From: Carnobacterium gallinarum DSM 4847
Lineage (GTDB): Bacteria > Bacillota > Bacilli > Lactobacillales > Carnobacteriaceae
Assembly (NCBI RefSeq): GCF_000744375.1
Contig: NZ_JQLU01000003.1
Coordinates: forward strand, 124,001-188,000
Direction: 5' to 3'
DNA length: 64,000 nt
Numbering within the stretch: the stretch's first letter is position 1; each line of letters starts with the position of its first letter. A model generated the notes under the pieces. The model saw only the letters and a list, made by a program, of their open reading frames with translations, had not been told where the DNA came from and did no database searches. This document shows positions 43,343-52,648 of the stretch, one piece after another. The position numbers and the translations under genes are program-made.

Positions 43343-44920
43343 TTACAGCAATGCACTTAATTCTACATTTGGGTACTTATCATTAAACCAACGCATCGCA
43401 AATTGATTTTCAAATAAGAATAAAGGCTGATCGTATCGATCACGTACTAATAAGTTACGACTTGAAGACATGTTTTCATCTAGATCTTCCGGACGAATCC
43501 AGCGAGCAATTTTATTCCCCATAGAGGTCATAATAACTTCCGCATTGTATTCTCCAAGCATTCTGTGTTGGAAAACTTCAAATTGTAATTGTCCTACAGC
43601 TCCTAGAATGTATTCCTCAGTGTGATACGTTTTATAAAGCTGAATCGCACCTTCTTGAACAAGCTGATTCATGCCTTTATGGAATGATTTTTGTTTCATT
43701 ACATTTTTAGCACTAACTTTCATAAACATCTCAGGAGTAAATTGTGGGAGCTTCTCATAGGATACATTCATTTTTCCTTCAAATAAAGTATCCCCGATTT
43801 GGAAGTTTCCTGTATCGTATAATCCGATAATGTCTCCTGCAACAGCATGTTCCACTGTTTCACGACTTTCCGCCATAAATTGAGTTGAATTAGATAACTT
43901 CATCTTACGAGCAGTTCGTGATAAGGTCACATCCATTCCACGTTCAAATTGACCTGAGCAAATACGTAAAAAGGCAATCCGATCTCGGTGAGCAGGGTCC
44001 ATATTGGCTTGAATTTTAAAGACAAATCCTGAAAATTCACTTGTGTATGGACTAATTTTTTCACCATCATCTGTTTTATGGGCTGTTGGACTTGGAGCAA
44101 ATTGCAAATACGTATCTAGGAATGTTTGTACACCAAAATTCGTTAAGGCTGATCCAAAGAATACTGGTGTTAATTCACCTCTAGCAATACGTTCTTCTGA
44201 GAATTCATTTCCAGCTTCATTTAACAACTCAATATCTTCTAACGCTTGATCGTAAACATTAGAAATTTTAATTGGATGATCTCCTTCGATTTTACCTTCT
44301 GCATTTAATTCAACAAAGCGTTCACCGCCATTTTCATCAGGGCGGTGAATTTCAATGCGTTTATTATAGTTATCATATAATCCTAATAATCCTTTACCCA
44401 TACCAATTGGCCAGTTCATTGGGTAAGAATCAATTTCTAATACTTCTTCCAGTTCTGCTAGTAAATCAATCGGTTCTTTTCCATCACGATCTAGTTTATT
44501 GATGAATGTAAAGATAGGAATCCCGCGCATACGACAAACTTTGAATAATTTCTTTGTTTGTGGCTCAATTCCTTTTGCACTATCAATGACCATCACAGCA
44601 CTATCTACAGCCATTAAAGTACGGTAGGTATCTTCTGAGAAATCCTCATGCCCTGGTGTATCTAAGATATTTACGCGCTTTTCTTGATAGTCAAATTGCA
44701 TAACTGAACTTGTTACCGAAATCCCACGTTGTTTCTCAATCTCCATCCAATCGGATTTTGCAAATTTACCTGTTTTTTTACCTTTTACCGTTCCAGCTTG
44801 GCGAATCGCCCCACCAAAAAGTAAAAGCTGTTCTGTAATTGTTGTTTTACCAGCATCTGGATGCGAAATAATCGCAAAGGTTTTACGCGATGCTACTTCT
44901 TTTTTTAATTTTTGCTCCAT
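43343..44920 (-). CDS. prfC: Peptide chain release factor 3
   Basis: 525 residues. Translational GTPase that removes RF1/RF2 after termination. G1 [16 protein letters not shown]2 region [15 protein letters not shown]3 [13 protein letters not shown]4 FINKLDRDG and the RF3 C-terminal domains ([22 protein letters not shown]). Family length. ATG with GGGAATGAT just upstream. Single gene. Confidence 0.96.
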   Translation of the reverse strand: MEQKLKKEVASRKTFAIISHPDAGKTTITEQLLLFGGAIRQAGTVKGKKTGKFAKSDWMEIEKQRGISVTSSVMQFDYQEKRVNILDTPGHEDFSEDTYRTLMAVDSAVMVIDSAKGIEPQTKKLFKVCRMRGIPIFTFINKLDRDGKEPIDLLAELEEVLEIDSYPMNWPIGMGKGLLGLYDNYNKRIEIHRPDENGGERFVELNAEGKIEGDHPIKISNVYDQALEDIELLNEAGNEFSEERIARGELTPVFFGSALTNFGVQTFLDTYLQFAPSPTAHKTDDGEKISPYTSEFSGFVFKIQANMDPAHRDRIAFLRICSGQFERGMDVTLSRTARKMKLSNSTQFMAESRETVEHAVAGDIIGLYDTGNFQIGDTLFEGKMNVSYEKLPQFTPEMFMKVSAKNVMKQKSFHKGMNQLVQEGAIQLYKTYHTEEYILGAVGQLQFEVFQHRMLGEYNAEVIMTSMGNKIARWIRPEDLDENMSSSRNLLVRDRYDQPLFLFENQFAMRWFNDKYPNVELSALL

Positions 44921-45211
44921 CGTATCATTCCCTCATTTATTCAAATTTTATCTAATTTAATTATTTAATAGTTCAATTGCTGACTACATTTCTTCACCAA
45001 TTTCCTCTTAGTTTATTTAATTATCATTCCAAAAGAAACATTAACTAGCTTATTATAGCATTTTAAGGCGCCTTTTTAAATCCCAATTTAAAAACTTTCT
45101 ACTATTAATAGAAGATTGTCACACCTTACGAATAATTCAAGATAACTTCTAGACTTAATCTATGATTTTAGTTAAACTAATTTAGAAGACCATTTATGGA
45201 AGGAGCAAACT

Positions 45212-45682
45212 ATGGCTTATAAAAGATATCTACTAATCGATCAATTTCTGTATGAACATAAAAAAGAGATTATAGATGGTTGGTTTACATTTTATTATAC
45301 AAAAACACAAGAATATCGGTTGCATTCAAATTTTGATGAATTTAGTGAAAATTTGAAAGTTGAAGTTACTTATCTATTTAAAAAATCTTTAGCACATACG
45401 TTTAAATCCAAAGAAATGAATCAAGAGCATCACCACTTTGGTGAGAATCGAGCAGCCATTTCAACTTCTTTGGAAGATCTTAGTACAATGACCTTTTCAA
45501 TGGAAGCCTACATTGGTCAATTTTTATCTAATGAGCTAGAAAAAGGTACTTTGGTCATTTCTTATCAAGATCTATTTAATTACTCTGTTCGTATTCGTGT
45601 CTATTTTACTGCTGCATTCCAATCTATTTTGGCTGGATATATGAGTTACTTGGTTGGGCATATGAATGAAATAATGGGTTAA
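45212..45682 (+). CDS. Hypothetical helical protein, possibly RsbRD-N-like
   Basis: 156 residues, all-helical by appearance (LIDQFLYEHKKEIIDGWFTFYY ... FSMEAYIGQFLSNELEKG). W-containing first helix and length recall RsbRD N-terminal sensor-type domains without a STAS domain, but the match is weak. GGAAGGAGCAAACT precedes the ATG. Single gene with its own terminator. Function unknown. Confidence 0.7.
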   Translation: MAYKRYLLIDQFLYEHKKEIIDGWFTFYYTKTQEYRLHSNFDEFSENLKVEVTYLFKKSLAHTFKSKEMNQEHHHFGENRAAISTSLEDLSTMTFSMEAYIGQFLSNELEKGTLVISYQDLFNYSVRIRVYFTAAFQSILAGYMSYLVGHMNEIMG

Positions 45683-45696
45683 CCTTCTTTTTCTAA

Positions 45697-45748
45697 AAAA
45701 GAGCGTGAATCAAACTACAAAATAGTTTGACTCACGCTCTAAAATTTT
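45697..45748. terminator. Bidirectional intrinsic terminator
   Basis: AGAGCGTGAaTCAAACTA and complement, one mismatch, 5-base loop. Flanked by A and T runs. Its AGAGCGTGA core also occurs in the terminator at 55381. Confidence 0.9.
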
Positions 45749-45764
45749 ATCATTTTTTGCAGTA

Positions 45765-47075
45765 TTAAGTGTTTAAAAGTTTAACATGAATTGACATTAA
45801 ACGGGTACTTTCAACTTCTTTAGAAATCAATTCAACTTTATCTAATTTTAACGAAATATTCTCATTATTCTCTGGAATTGTACCTAATTCAGTTAACATA
45901 TAGCCTGCAATTGTATCAACATCCTTGCCTTCTATATCTAAATCAAATAATTCATTGAATTTTTCAATAGGCATTCGACCTTGAATAATGTAATTTCGGT
46001 CATCTACTTTAGCATATAAATCGGAAATTTCATCATACTCATCTTCAATCTCGCCAACAATCTCTTCAACTAAATCTTCCAGTGTCACAATTCCTACAAC
46101 GCCGCCATATTCGTCTAAAAGGACGGCCATCTGATTTTGTGTTTTCTTTAATTCAAACAATAAATCATCAATGAAAATTGTTTCCGGTACAAATAATGCT
46201 TCATTTAAAATTGATTGTATCTCAATTTTTTCAAAACTCACTCGTTTAGCTTCTTTTAATACATCTTTTAGATGAATCACACCAACAATCGAGTCTTTAT
46301 CTTCTTTATAAACGGGAACTCGTGAATAGCGACAATCCAATAGCAAATCAATATTTTCTTGATCGCTATCTTCAATATTAATCATAAAGGTATCTGTTCT
46401 TGGTACCATTACTTCACGAGCCATTTTAGTATCTAAGGAAAAGACACCTTTTATCATATGAAATTCTGAAGCTTCTAGAATACCGTCCTTTTGACCGCTT
46501 TCTAGCATAAAACGCATTTCATCTCGTGTTAGTTTTTCTTCCTCTTTTACCATCTCTATTGGTGTTAATTTTACTAGTAGATCTGTTGAAAAAGATAAGA
46601 GCATCACAAAAGGTTTCATAATTTTTCCGATTAAAGTAATCGAACCGACACTAAATTTAGAAACAGCCTCTGCTTTTTGCATGGCAATTCTTTTAGGATA
46701 CAACTCTCCAAAAACTAACGTTACATAAGATAAGATAACCGTCACTACAATAATTGAAACTTCTTTTCCCCAAACAGCATTTCCAAATACCGGTTCTAAT
46801 CTAGTTGCAATACTTGTAGCAGCTGACGCACTTGAGAAAAATCCGGCTAACGTAATCCCAACTTGAATTGTTGCTAAAAAACTGTTTGGATTTTCTAGTA
46901 ATTTCACAAGTCGTTGAGCCTTTTTATCTCCATTATTCGCTTGGTTTTCCATTCTTCCCTTATTAAGAGATACTAATGCAATTTCTGCTGAAGCAAAAAA
47001 AGCATTTAATAGCGTTAAAGCTAAAATTAAAATCAATTGTCCAACAATCGACTGACTTTCAGGGTCAGGGGTCAT
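45765..47075 (-). CDS. CNNM/HlyC-CorC family membrane protein
   Basis: 436 residues. DUF21/CNNM domain with about four membrane segments (residues 1-200: ALTLLNAFFASAEIALVSLNKGRMENQA, AGFFSSASAATSIATRLEP), a CBS pair (MVPRTDTFMINIEDSD, VIHLKDVLKEA, AVLLDEYGGVVGIVTLEDLVEEIVGEIEDEYD) and a C-terminal CorC_HlyC domain (IIQGRMPIEKFNELF). Family members act in Mg2+ efflux or as TlyC-like proteins; hemolysin is an old name. Mg2+ importer mgtE is in the same window, but disrupted. Confidence 0.9.
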   Translation of the reverse strand: MTPDPESQSIVGQLILILALTLLNAFFASAEIALVSLNKGRMENQANNGDKKAQRLVKLLENPNSFLATIQVGITLAGFFSSASAATSIATRLEPVFGNAVWGKEVSIIVVTVILSYVTLVFGELYPKRIAMQKAEAVSKFSVGSITLIGKIMKPFVMLLSFSTDLLVKLTPIEMVKEEEKLTRDEMRFMLESGQKDGILEASEFHMIKGVFSLDTKMAREVMVPRTDTFMINIEDSDQENIDLLLDCRYSRVPVYKEDKDSIVGVIHLKDVLKEAKRVSFEKIEIQSILNEALFVPETIFIDDLLFELKKTQNQMAVLLDEYGGVVGIVTLEDLVEEIVGEIEDEYDEISDLYAKVDDRNYIIQGRMPIEKFNELFDLDIEGKDVDTIAGYMLTELGTIPENNENISLKLDKVELISKEVESTRLMSIHVKLLNT

Positions 47076-47188
47076 TCAAACATCCACTCCTCTTTCTTTT
47101 CAATTTATTTTTTATTAGTGAATTTAATCATAGCATATTCCTTAGTCAATGACAATACCGATAAAACACGTTAGTTATTTTTATAAAA

Positions 47189-47236
47189 ACAAAAAAGCAA
47201 GCTTAAACGAAACTAATTTACTAGTTCAGCTTAAGT
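47189..47236 (-). terminator. Probable terminator after nuclease
   Basis: Imperfect stem CTTAAGCTGAACTA / TAGTTTCGTTTAAG followed by GCTTGCTTTTTTG on the minus strand. Confidence 0.6.
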
Positions 47237-47260
47237 TCACTTCATAGATTTATACATTAT

Positions 47261-47833
47261 TTAGTCATTAAATCCTTTTTTCCCAACATATCCATCTTTT
47301 GACCAAATATTTTTCTTGGCCTTTCTTGCACTTTCTTCCGCATCCTTTAACTTTTGAAAGTATAATTCATCACCTGAATAATAGCCTAAACGTGCTAACC
47401 CTTCTTTTAATAAAACTTCCTCTACCAATTCGTTATCTGCATAAAGATAGGCTAAGGTTCGGTCATATTGATCAACTTTTTCATGTTTGGGATCATACTC
47501 AATGGTTAGTTTTTTACCTTTTAAATAGCTTGTTAAAAATTCTTTTGCTTCTTTCCCGTATGGTTGAGCGCTTCCGGTCTTTTGCGTATTACTTTCAGGT
47601 GTATCAATTAATAGAAGACGCATTCTTTTACGCTCACCTTTATCTTTCATAAGAATAGTATCACCATCCACAACTCTTTCTAGAGTCACTTCGGTTTGAT
47701 CCTTTGATTGAGCCGATTGCTGCTCTTGTGTCTTTGTTTCACTAGGCTGTTGATTTTCATTAACAAATAAAGCACCAATTCCAATCGCTGCTATTGCCGT
47801 CACAATTGAAATAATTTGTTTCATATTCTTCAT
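47261..47833 (-). CDS. Secreted or membrane-anchored SNase-like thermonuclease
   Basis: 190 residues. N-terminal hydrophobic segment (about 6-24) followed by a Gln/Ser-rich linker and a staphylococcal-nuclease OB fold: VVDGDTILMKDKGERKRMRLLLIDTPES (Asp and Arg of the active site) and GKEAKEFLTSYLKGKKLTIEYDP, YDRTLAYLYADNELVEEVLLKEGLARLGYY. The frame is open to 47872, but the ATG at 47831-47833 has AGAAGG at the right distance and begins the signal segment. Probably degrades extracellular nucleic acids. Confidence 0.88.
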   Translation of the reverse strand: MKNMKQIISIVTAIAAIGIGALFVNENQQPSETKTQEQQSAQSKDQTEVTLERVVDGDTILMKDKGERKRMRLLLIDTPESNTQKTGSAQPYGKEAKEFLTSYLKGKKLTIEYDPKHEKVDQYDRTLAYLYADNELVEEVLLKEGLARLGYYSGDELYFQKLKDAEESARKAKKNIWSKDGYVGKKGFND

Positions 47834-47921
47834 AGTCATTTCCTTCTCTCTTCCATTAAAAGCTTCCATCATACTCTAGCATAAATTTTACTAAGGGCAT
47901 AGTGGAAATTTCTATTTAATG

Positions 47922-47965
47922 AAAAAAACTAGCTACCCACCTAAATAATTAAGGAGTAACTAGTT
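47922..47965 (-). terminator. Terminator after NADH oxidase
   Basis: AACTAGTTAC / GTAGCTAGTT stem with an AT-rich loop and T7 on the minus strand. Confidence 0.75.
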
Positions 47966-47971
47966 AACGAT

Positions 47972-49330
47972 TTATTTTTCTGCTAATTTACGTTCTTGCT
48001 CTAACGCTGCTTGAGCAAGGATGTTTAAATAGTTCCAAGGGCGATCAAAATGAGGCTGGAAGAAGAAATCAACATAAGCTAAATCTTCAGTTGTCATTTT
48101 GTTTTGAATACATAACGATAAGGTATTTGCTGATTGAGTTACATCGTATTTCGACATAATTTGTCCACCAACAATACGGTTTGTTCCTACTTCATAAACT
48201 AACTTCATTGTTACTTTTTCAGTTGTAGGCATAAATTCAGGACGGTAATTGTCTTCAACTACAACTGAACGAACGTCTAAACCAAAGTGCTGCGCACTTC
48301 CAACGTTGACTCCAGTTGAACCAATGTTGAAACCGAATAAATATAAACCAGAAGTTGATTGTGTACCGCGATATTTTACTTTTTCACCAGCAATATTTTT
48401 TCCAACCAAGCTTCCCATACGAACTGCATTTGTTGCTAAGGGAATATATGCTGAACCACCAGTTGGGTTGTAATGAACTGCACAGCTATCACCAGCAGCA
48501 AAAATTGCTGGATCACTTGTACGCATATATTCATCAACAACAATGGCACCATTTGGTAACATCTCTACTTTACCTGATAGTAATTCAGTATTCGGTTTAA
48601 ATCCAACACATAAAATAACTAAATCAGCTTCGTATTCACCTTTTGGTGTTTTAACAGATTTTACAGTTCCAGTTTCATCTGGAATAAATGCTTCAACTGC
48701 TTGATTTAATGCTAAAGTTACACCACGCTCTTGTAAATCTTGTTCTAAAACATCAGTAAATTCTTTATCTAAATATTTATTTAGAATACGGTCTAACCCA
48801 TCAATTAAGGTTACTTTTTTACCAGATTCAGCAAATGCTTCAACTAATTCAATCCCAATATAACCGCCACCAACAATAACGATTTTTTCAGCTGTTTCAG
48901 CTTGTTTAATGATTTCATTGGCTTGATTGTAGTTTTTACATAATAAAATATTTTTATTCTTAATGCCTTCGATTGGTGGGATAATTGGCCAAGAACCAGT
49001 TGTCATGACTAATTTGTCGTAATCAACACTAAAGGTTCCACCATTCTGAATATCTTCAACTAATACAGATTTTTTCTCTGTATCAATGCTTTGTACATTG
49101 TGTTCCATCTTAACTGTAGCACCCATACTTGCTAATTCTTCAGGATTTGAATAAAACAATCCAGCGGGATCTTTTACTACTCCACCAACATATAGTGCAA
49201 TACCGCACGAAAGGAATGACACATTATCATTTCGTTCAAAAACAAACACTTCAGCTTCTGGATGTTCTGTTAAGATTGTTTTTACTGCTGCTGTTCCTGC
49301 ATGGGTACAGCCTACTACTACTACTTTCAT
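47972..49330 (-). CDS. nox: NADH oxidase (FAD-dependent, likely water-forming)
   Basis: 452 residues. FAD site VVVVGCTHAGTAAV at the N-terminus, redox-active Cys42 in SFLSCGIALYVGG (the single-cysteine sulfenate type), NAD site VIVGGGYIGIELVEAFAESG and a second FAD motif IFAAGDSCAV. C-terminal dimerisation domain intact. Reduces O2 with NADH in catalase-poor lactic acid bacteria. ATG 49328-49330 after GGGGGAATTTATTG. CoA-disulfide reductase is the nearest alternative, but the SFLSCG-IALYVGG context fits Nox. Confidence 0.92.
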   Translation of the reverse strand: MKVVVVGCTHAGTAAVKTILTEHPEAEVFVFERNDNVSFLSCGIALYVGGVVKDPAGLFYSNPEELASMGATVKMEHNVQSIDTEKKSVLVEDIQNGGTFSVDYDKLVMTTGSWPIIPPIEGIKNKNILLCKNYNQANEIIKQAETAEKIVIVGGGYIGIELVEAFAESGKKVTLIDGLDRILNKYLDKEFTDVLEQDLQERGVTLALNQAVEAFIPDETGTVKSVKTPKGEYEADLVILCVGFKPNTELLSGKVEMLPNGAIVVDEYMRTSDPAIFAAGDSCAVHYNPTGGSAYIPLATNAVRMGSLVGKNIAGEKVKYRGTQSTSGLYLFGFNIGSTGVNVGSAQHFGLDVRSVVVEDNYRPEFMPTTEKVTMKLVYEVGTNRIVGGQIMSKYDVTQSANTLSLCIQNKMTTEDLAYVDFFFQPHFDRPWNYLNILAQAALEQERKLAEK

Positions 49331-49333
49331 CAA

Positions 49334-49640
49334 TAAATTCCCCCTATATTTAAGCCTATATAGTCATAAGCTAATTGATAACAATAATCATTATTACTAA
49401 ATAACTATATCACATGAGCCTTCAAAATACTATGGTTTAATCTATAGTTTTGATAATATTTTTCATTTTTTATTTTATTCCGCACTTTTTTCACAAACTA
49501 AATCAAAGAAAAAAAGCTTAAGAGTAAAGTTTCACTAAGTATTTCGTAAAAACTTAGTGAAATTTTAATAGTCAACTTTTTACAAAATTACTATTTTCTT
49601 AAACTTTTATTTTTGAATTCAATTTTACCCAATTAACTCA
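49334..49640. other. Intergenic region with hairpin
   Basis: No gene. An inverted repeat at 49526-49566 (GTTTCACTAAGT / ACTTAGTGAAAT) could end the AI-2E-type permease transcript on the minus strand. The nox promoter should lie between 49340 and 49480 but is not clear; the segment is AT-rich with several possible -10 boxes. Confidence 0.5.
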
Positions 49641-50780
49641 TCATTCTGAATTTTCGTCTTCTGGATTTACTTTTGACGGTTCTCTTGCCAGAGCTAAATG
49701 ATTTTTACGCAATTTTAAAATATCACGAATATAAAGAATAACAGTTTTTGCCACAGCGTAGAAAGGCACACCTAAAATCATTCCAATAATTCCAGCCAAA
49801 TTTCCAGCAACTAATAAAATTACAATAATTGTCAATGGATGCATAGATAAAGATTTTCCAATAACATTTGGTGAAATTAAATTGCCATCAATTTGCTGCA
49901 CAACTAAAACAACGACACAAACTAGTACAGCTTTTAGAGGTGATACAGTCAGACCGATAATGACTGCTGGAACTAATCCAAAGTATGGTCCAACATACGG
50001 AATAATATTGGTTACACCAGCAATAAAGCCTAATAAGAAACCATATGGCAAGCCAATAATTAGATAACCAATAAACGTAAAGGTTCCAACAAAAAGGCAA
50101 ACTAATGCTTGTCCGCTAATATAAGAAGCAACGGTATTGCTCATTTGTTTTAATAACTCTAAAACTTTTCCACGATAATCGCTAGGGAAGAATTTTGTAA
50201 CAGATGGACCAAATTTGTCCCCATCTTTAAACATATAGAAGAGTACAACCGGAACGGTTAATACCACTAACGTAACATTGGTTACCGCACCAATGATTGA
50301 ACCTAAACTAGTTGTTAGGCTTCCAAACACATTTGTTGCAATCTTGCCAATTGAAATATCGGATTCTTTCAATCTATCGTCTAACTTCAATTCTCTAAGC
50401 CATGGTTGATTAATGATGTTGTTGGATACTTTCTCCAACTCTTTCAAATACTGAGGCAAATGATTCATTAACTGCCCAATTTGTGTAACTAAATTAGGAA
50501 TAACAGCTAATGCTAAAAAGATAATCGCTCCCACTAACAATAAAAATACAATCCAAATGGCATAATTTCGTTTAATATTTAATTTACCTAGTAAATTAAT
50601 AACTGGATTTAACATATAAAATAAAAATCCAGCAATCATAATTGGGGCAAATAAAGTTGAAACGAAAGTTCCTACTGGAGCAAATAAAAAATCAATTTTA
50701 GTGCACATAAAAATTAAAGCTGCAATCACTAATAACCAAATACTCCAAAACATCAGTTTGGAATTCTTAAACAGACCCAT
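49641..50780 (-). CDS. AI-2E family transporter (PerM-like)
   Basis: 379 residues, about eight membrane segments. Conserved features include the amphipathic middle region (LEKVSNNIINQPWLRELKL), VLFYMFKDGDKFG, SGQALVCLFVGTFTFIGYLIIGLPYGFLLG, and IPYVGPYFGLVPAVIIGL. Family members include E. coli TqsA/PerM and Bacillus YtvI/YdbI; some are Na+/H+ antiporters. The name does not prove AI-2 export. Polar C-terminal tail. Confidence 0.88.
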   Translation of the reverse strand: MGLFKNSKLMFWSIWLLVIAALIFMCTKIDFLFAPVGTFVSTLFAPIMIAGFLFYMLNPVINLLGKLNIKRNYAIWIVFLLLVGAIIFLALAVIPNLVTQIGQLMNHLPQYLKELEKVSNNIINQPWLRELKLDDRLKESDISIGKIATNVFGSLTTSLGSIIGAVTNVTLVVLTVPVVLFYMFKDGDKFGPSVTKFFPSDYRGKVLELLKQMSNTVASYISGQALVCLFVGTFTFIGYLIIGLPYGFLLGFIAGVTNIIPYVGPYFGLVPAVIIGLTVSPLKAVLVCVVVLVVQQIDGNLISPNVIGKSLSMHPLTIIVILLVAGNLAGIIGMILGVPFYAVAKTVILYIRDILKLRKNHLALAREPSKVNPEDENSE

Positions 50781-50862
50781 TTATTAAAACCAGCTCCTTT
50801 TTACTATTGATTTATTCTCTATTCTTTAAAAAAAGATGACTCTAAATAAAAATTCTAAAAAA

Positions 50863-51909
50863 TTATCTATTGTCACTCTTTATTGTACTCAATAAGTAAG
50901 CTTCAATCAATCTTTCTGTTGCATCAATTGAATCTTGATGAGTTCGCTCGTAAGCATGGCTTGCTTCAATTCCTGCACCAACCAATCCGTGGCGTACATC
51001 TGCGCCAGCTTTCATCGCAGCTGAAGCATCACTTCCATAAAAGGGATAAATATCTAGTTGATAAGGGATTTGATTTTTTTCACATAAAGCTGTGAGTTCT
51101 TTTCTAAATTCATAATGATAAGGACCACTAGCATCCTTCACACAAATTGATACTGTATATTCATCTGTTTGTTGATCGTCACCCATAGCGCCCATATCAA
51201 CCGCTAAGTAATCAACAACTTTATCTGATATATTAGAATTTCCTCCGTAGCCTATTTCTTCGTTATTAGAAATAAAGAAATGCGTTGTATGAGGTAATTG
51301 GATTTGCTCTGTACTTACTTTCTTTAAAAATTGAAGCAAAATCGCTACACTAACTTTATCATCTAAATGACGTGATTTAATAAAGCCACTTGCAGTAATC
51401 TCAGTTCGTGGATCAAAACTAATAAAATCTCCTACCTGAATTCCTAATGCTTTTGTTTCTATATCATTTTGAACTTTCTCATCAACCCGAACCTCCATAT
51501 TCGTTTGATTACGATCGGCTGTTCCAGCATCTGAATAAACATGGACACTTGTTTGATGCATAAGAATGGTTCCACTATAAATTTTTCCATTTGTAGTGTG
51601 AATCTGGCAATACTCACCTTCAATCGCGTTAAATCGAAAGCCACCGATTAAATCTAGCTTTAAACGTCCATCTGGTTTAACTGCTCTCACCATTGCCCCT
51701 AAAGTATCAACATGAGCCGTAACAAATCGTTGTTCATTATGATTCTGACCTTTTACTGTGATAATCAATGAACCTTTGTGATTCACTTTTGCATCATACC
51801 CCCATTTAGCGACTAGCTTTTTAATATGGGCAATGATTTCAAAAGTATTGCCTGTAGGTGAGGCAATATTTGTTAATTCTGATACTAATTCAATGGTGTT
51901 TTTTTCCAT
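50863..51909 (-). CDS. M42 family metallopeptidase
   Basis: 348 residues. Co-catalytic metal aminopeptidase: TAHVDTLGAMV (first His-x-Asp), RHLDDKVSVAILLQFL (bridging Asp), SNNEEIGYGGNSNIS (catalytic Glu-Glu), LAVDMGAMGDD, and the C-terminal RHGLVGAGIEASHAYERTH (His ligand). Family members are glutamyl aminopeptidase/deblocking aminopeptidases that form tetrahedral shells. Cytoplasmic. Substrate range unclear. Confidence 0.9.
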   Translation of the reverse strand: MEKNTIELVSELTNIASPTGNTFEIIAHIKKLVAKWGYDAKVNHKGSLIITVKGQNHNEQRFVTAHVDTLGAMVRAVKPDGRLKLDLIGGFRFNAIEGEYCQIHTTNGKIYSGTILMHQTSVHVYSDAGTADRNQTNMEVRVDEKVQNDIETKALGIQVGDFISFDPRTEITASGFIKSRHLDDKVSVAILLQFLKKVSTEQIQLPHTTHFFISNNEEIGYGGNSNISDKVVDYLAVDMGAMGDDQQTDEYTVSICVKDASGPYHYEFRKELTALCEKNQIPYQLDIYPFYGSDASAAMKAGADVRHGLVGAGIEASHAYERTHQDSIDATERLIEAYLLSTIKSDNR

Positions 51910-52160
51910 TCGTCTCTCTCCAATCCAGTTTATATAAACTTAGTATACCTTACTTATGATAGAAATAAACAGCAGAAACATTTTTCTAAACAAAGAATTT
52001 TTCTTTATGCAACAATTTCAGTCGCATCTCAAACTAGTCACGCCTTTTCGTTCTTACATTCACTACTAAATTCTTGTTTTGACTGCATAATTATGCTACG
52101 CTAAAAGAACGTTGAATCTGTTGTGATTCATGTTTTTATTTTAATGATGGAGGTAATTTT

Positions 52161-52595
52161 ATGGAATTCCAATGGACAACTGATTTAAATTCTGTAGCAT
52201 ATCAGGACGGATTAAATATCCGGAAAAAAGTCTTTATTGAGGGTCAACAAGTAGATCCAGCAATTGAGATTGATGACTTAGAAAATAAAACTTTGCATGT
52301 TATCGGGTATAGCAACAACATACCAGCTGCTGTGGCTCGGATTTATCCAATCAAAGAAAACAATTATAAAATTCAGCGAGTGGCTGTTTTAGCAGAATTT
52401 CGTGGTCAACATTTAGGTGAAGACTTGATGATAGAAATTGAACGGACGGCTAGAGAAGCTGGAGTTCATGCATTAGTACTTGGCGCTCAAGATCATGCCA
52501 TTGGCTTTTATGAAAAGTTAAACTACCAAATTGATGGAGCAGGTTTTGTAGAAGCAAACATTCCTCACCACAATATGAAAAAAATACTTGCTTAA
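52161..52595 (+). CDS. GNAT family N-acetyltransferase
   Basis: 144 residues. Acetyl-CoA loop QRVAVLAEFRGQHLGEDLM (V-x(3)-R-G-x-x-G region), then LVLGAQDHAIGFYEKLNYQIDG. Opening with IRKKVFIEGQQVDPAIEIDD and HVIG resembles the ElaA/YjdJ-type GNATs. Substrate unknown. GGAGGTAATTTT before the ATG. Single gene. Confidence 0.9.
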   Translation: MEFQWTTDLNSVAYQDGLNIRKKVFIEGQQVDPAIEIDDLENKTLHVIGYSNNIPAAVARIYPIKENNYKIQRVAVLAEFRGQHLGEDLMIEIERTAREAGVHALVLGAQDHAIGFYEKLNYQIDGAGFVEANIPHHNMKKILA

Positions 52596-52601
52596 TTCAA
52601 G

Positions 52602-52643
52602 AAAAAAAGATGACAGAAATTAAACTTTCTGCCATCTTTTTTT
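52602..52643. terminator. Bidirectional intrinsic terminator
   Basis: AAAAAAAGATGaCAGAAA / TTTCTGcCATCTTTTTTT, one mismatch, 6-base loop. Confidence 0.92.
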
Positions 52644-52648
52644 GACTC

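Noticed and set aside
47299-47652. 117-codon plus-strand frame over the nuclease gene
   Set aside because: Antisense shadow, rich in His/Leu/Phe, as expected from the opposite strand of a real gene.
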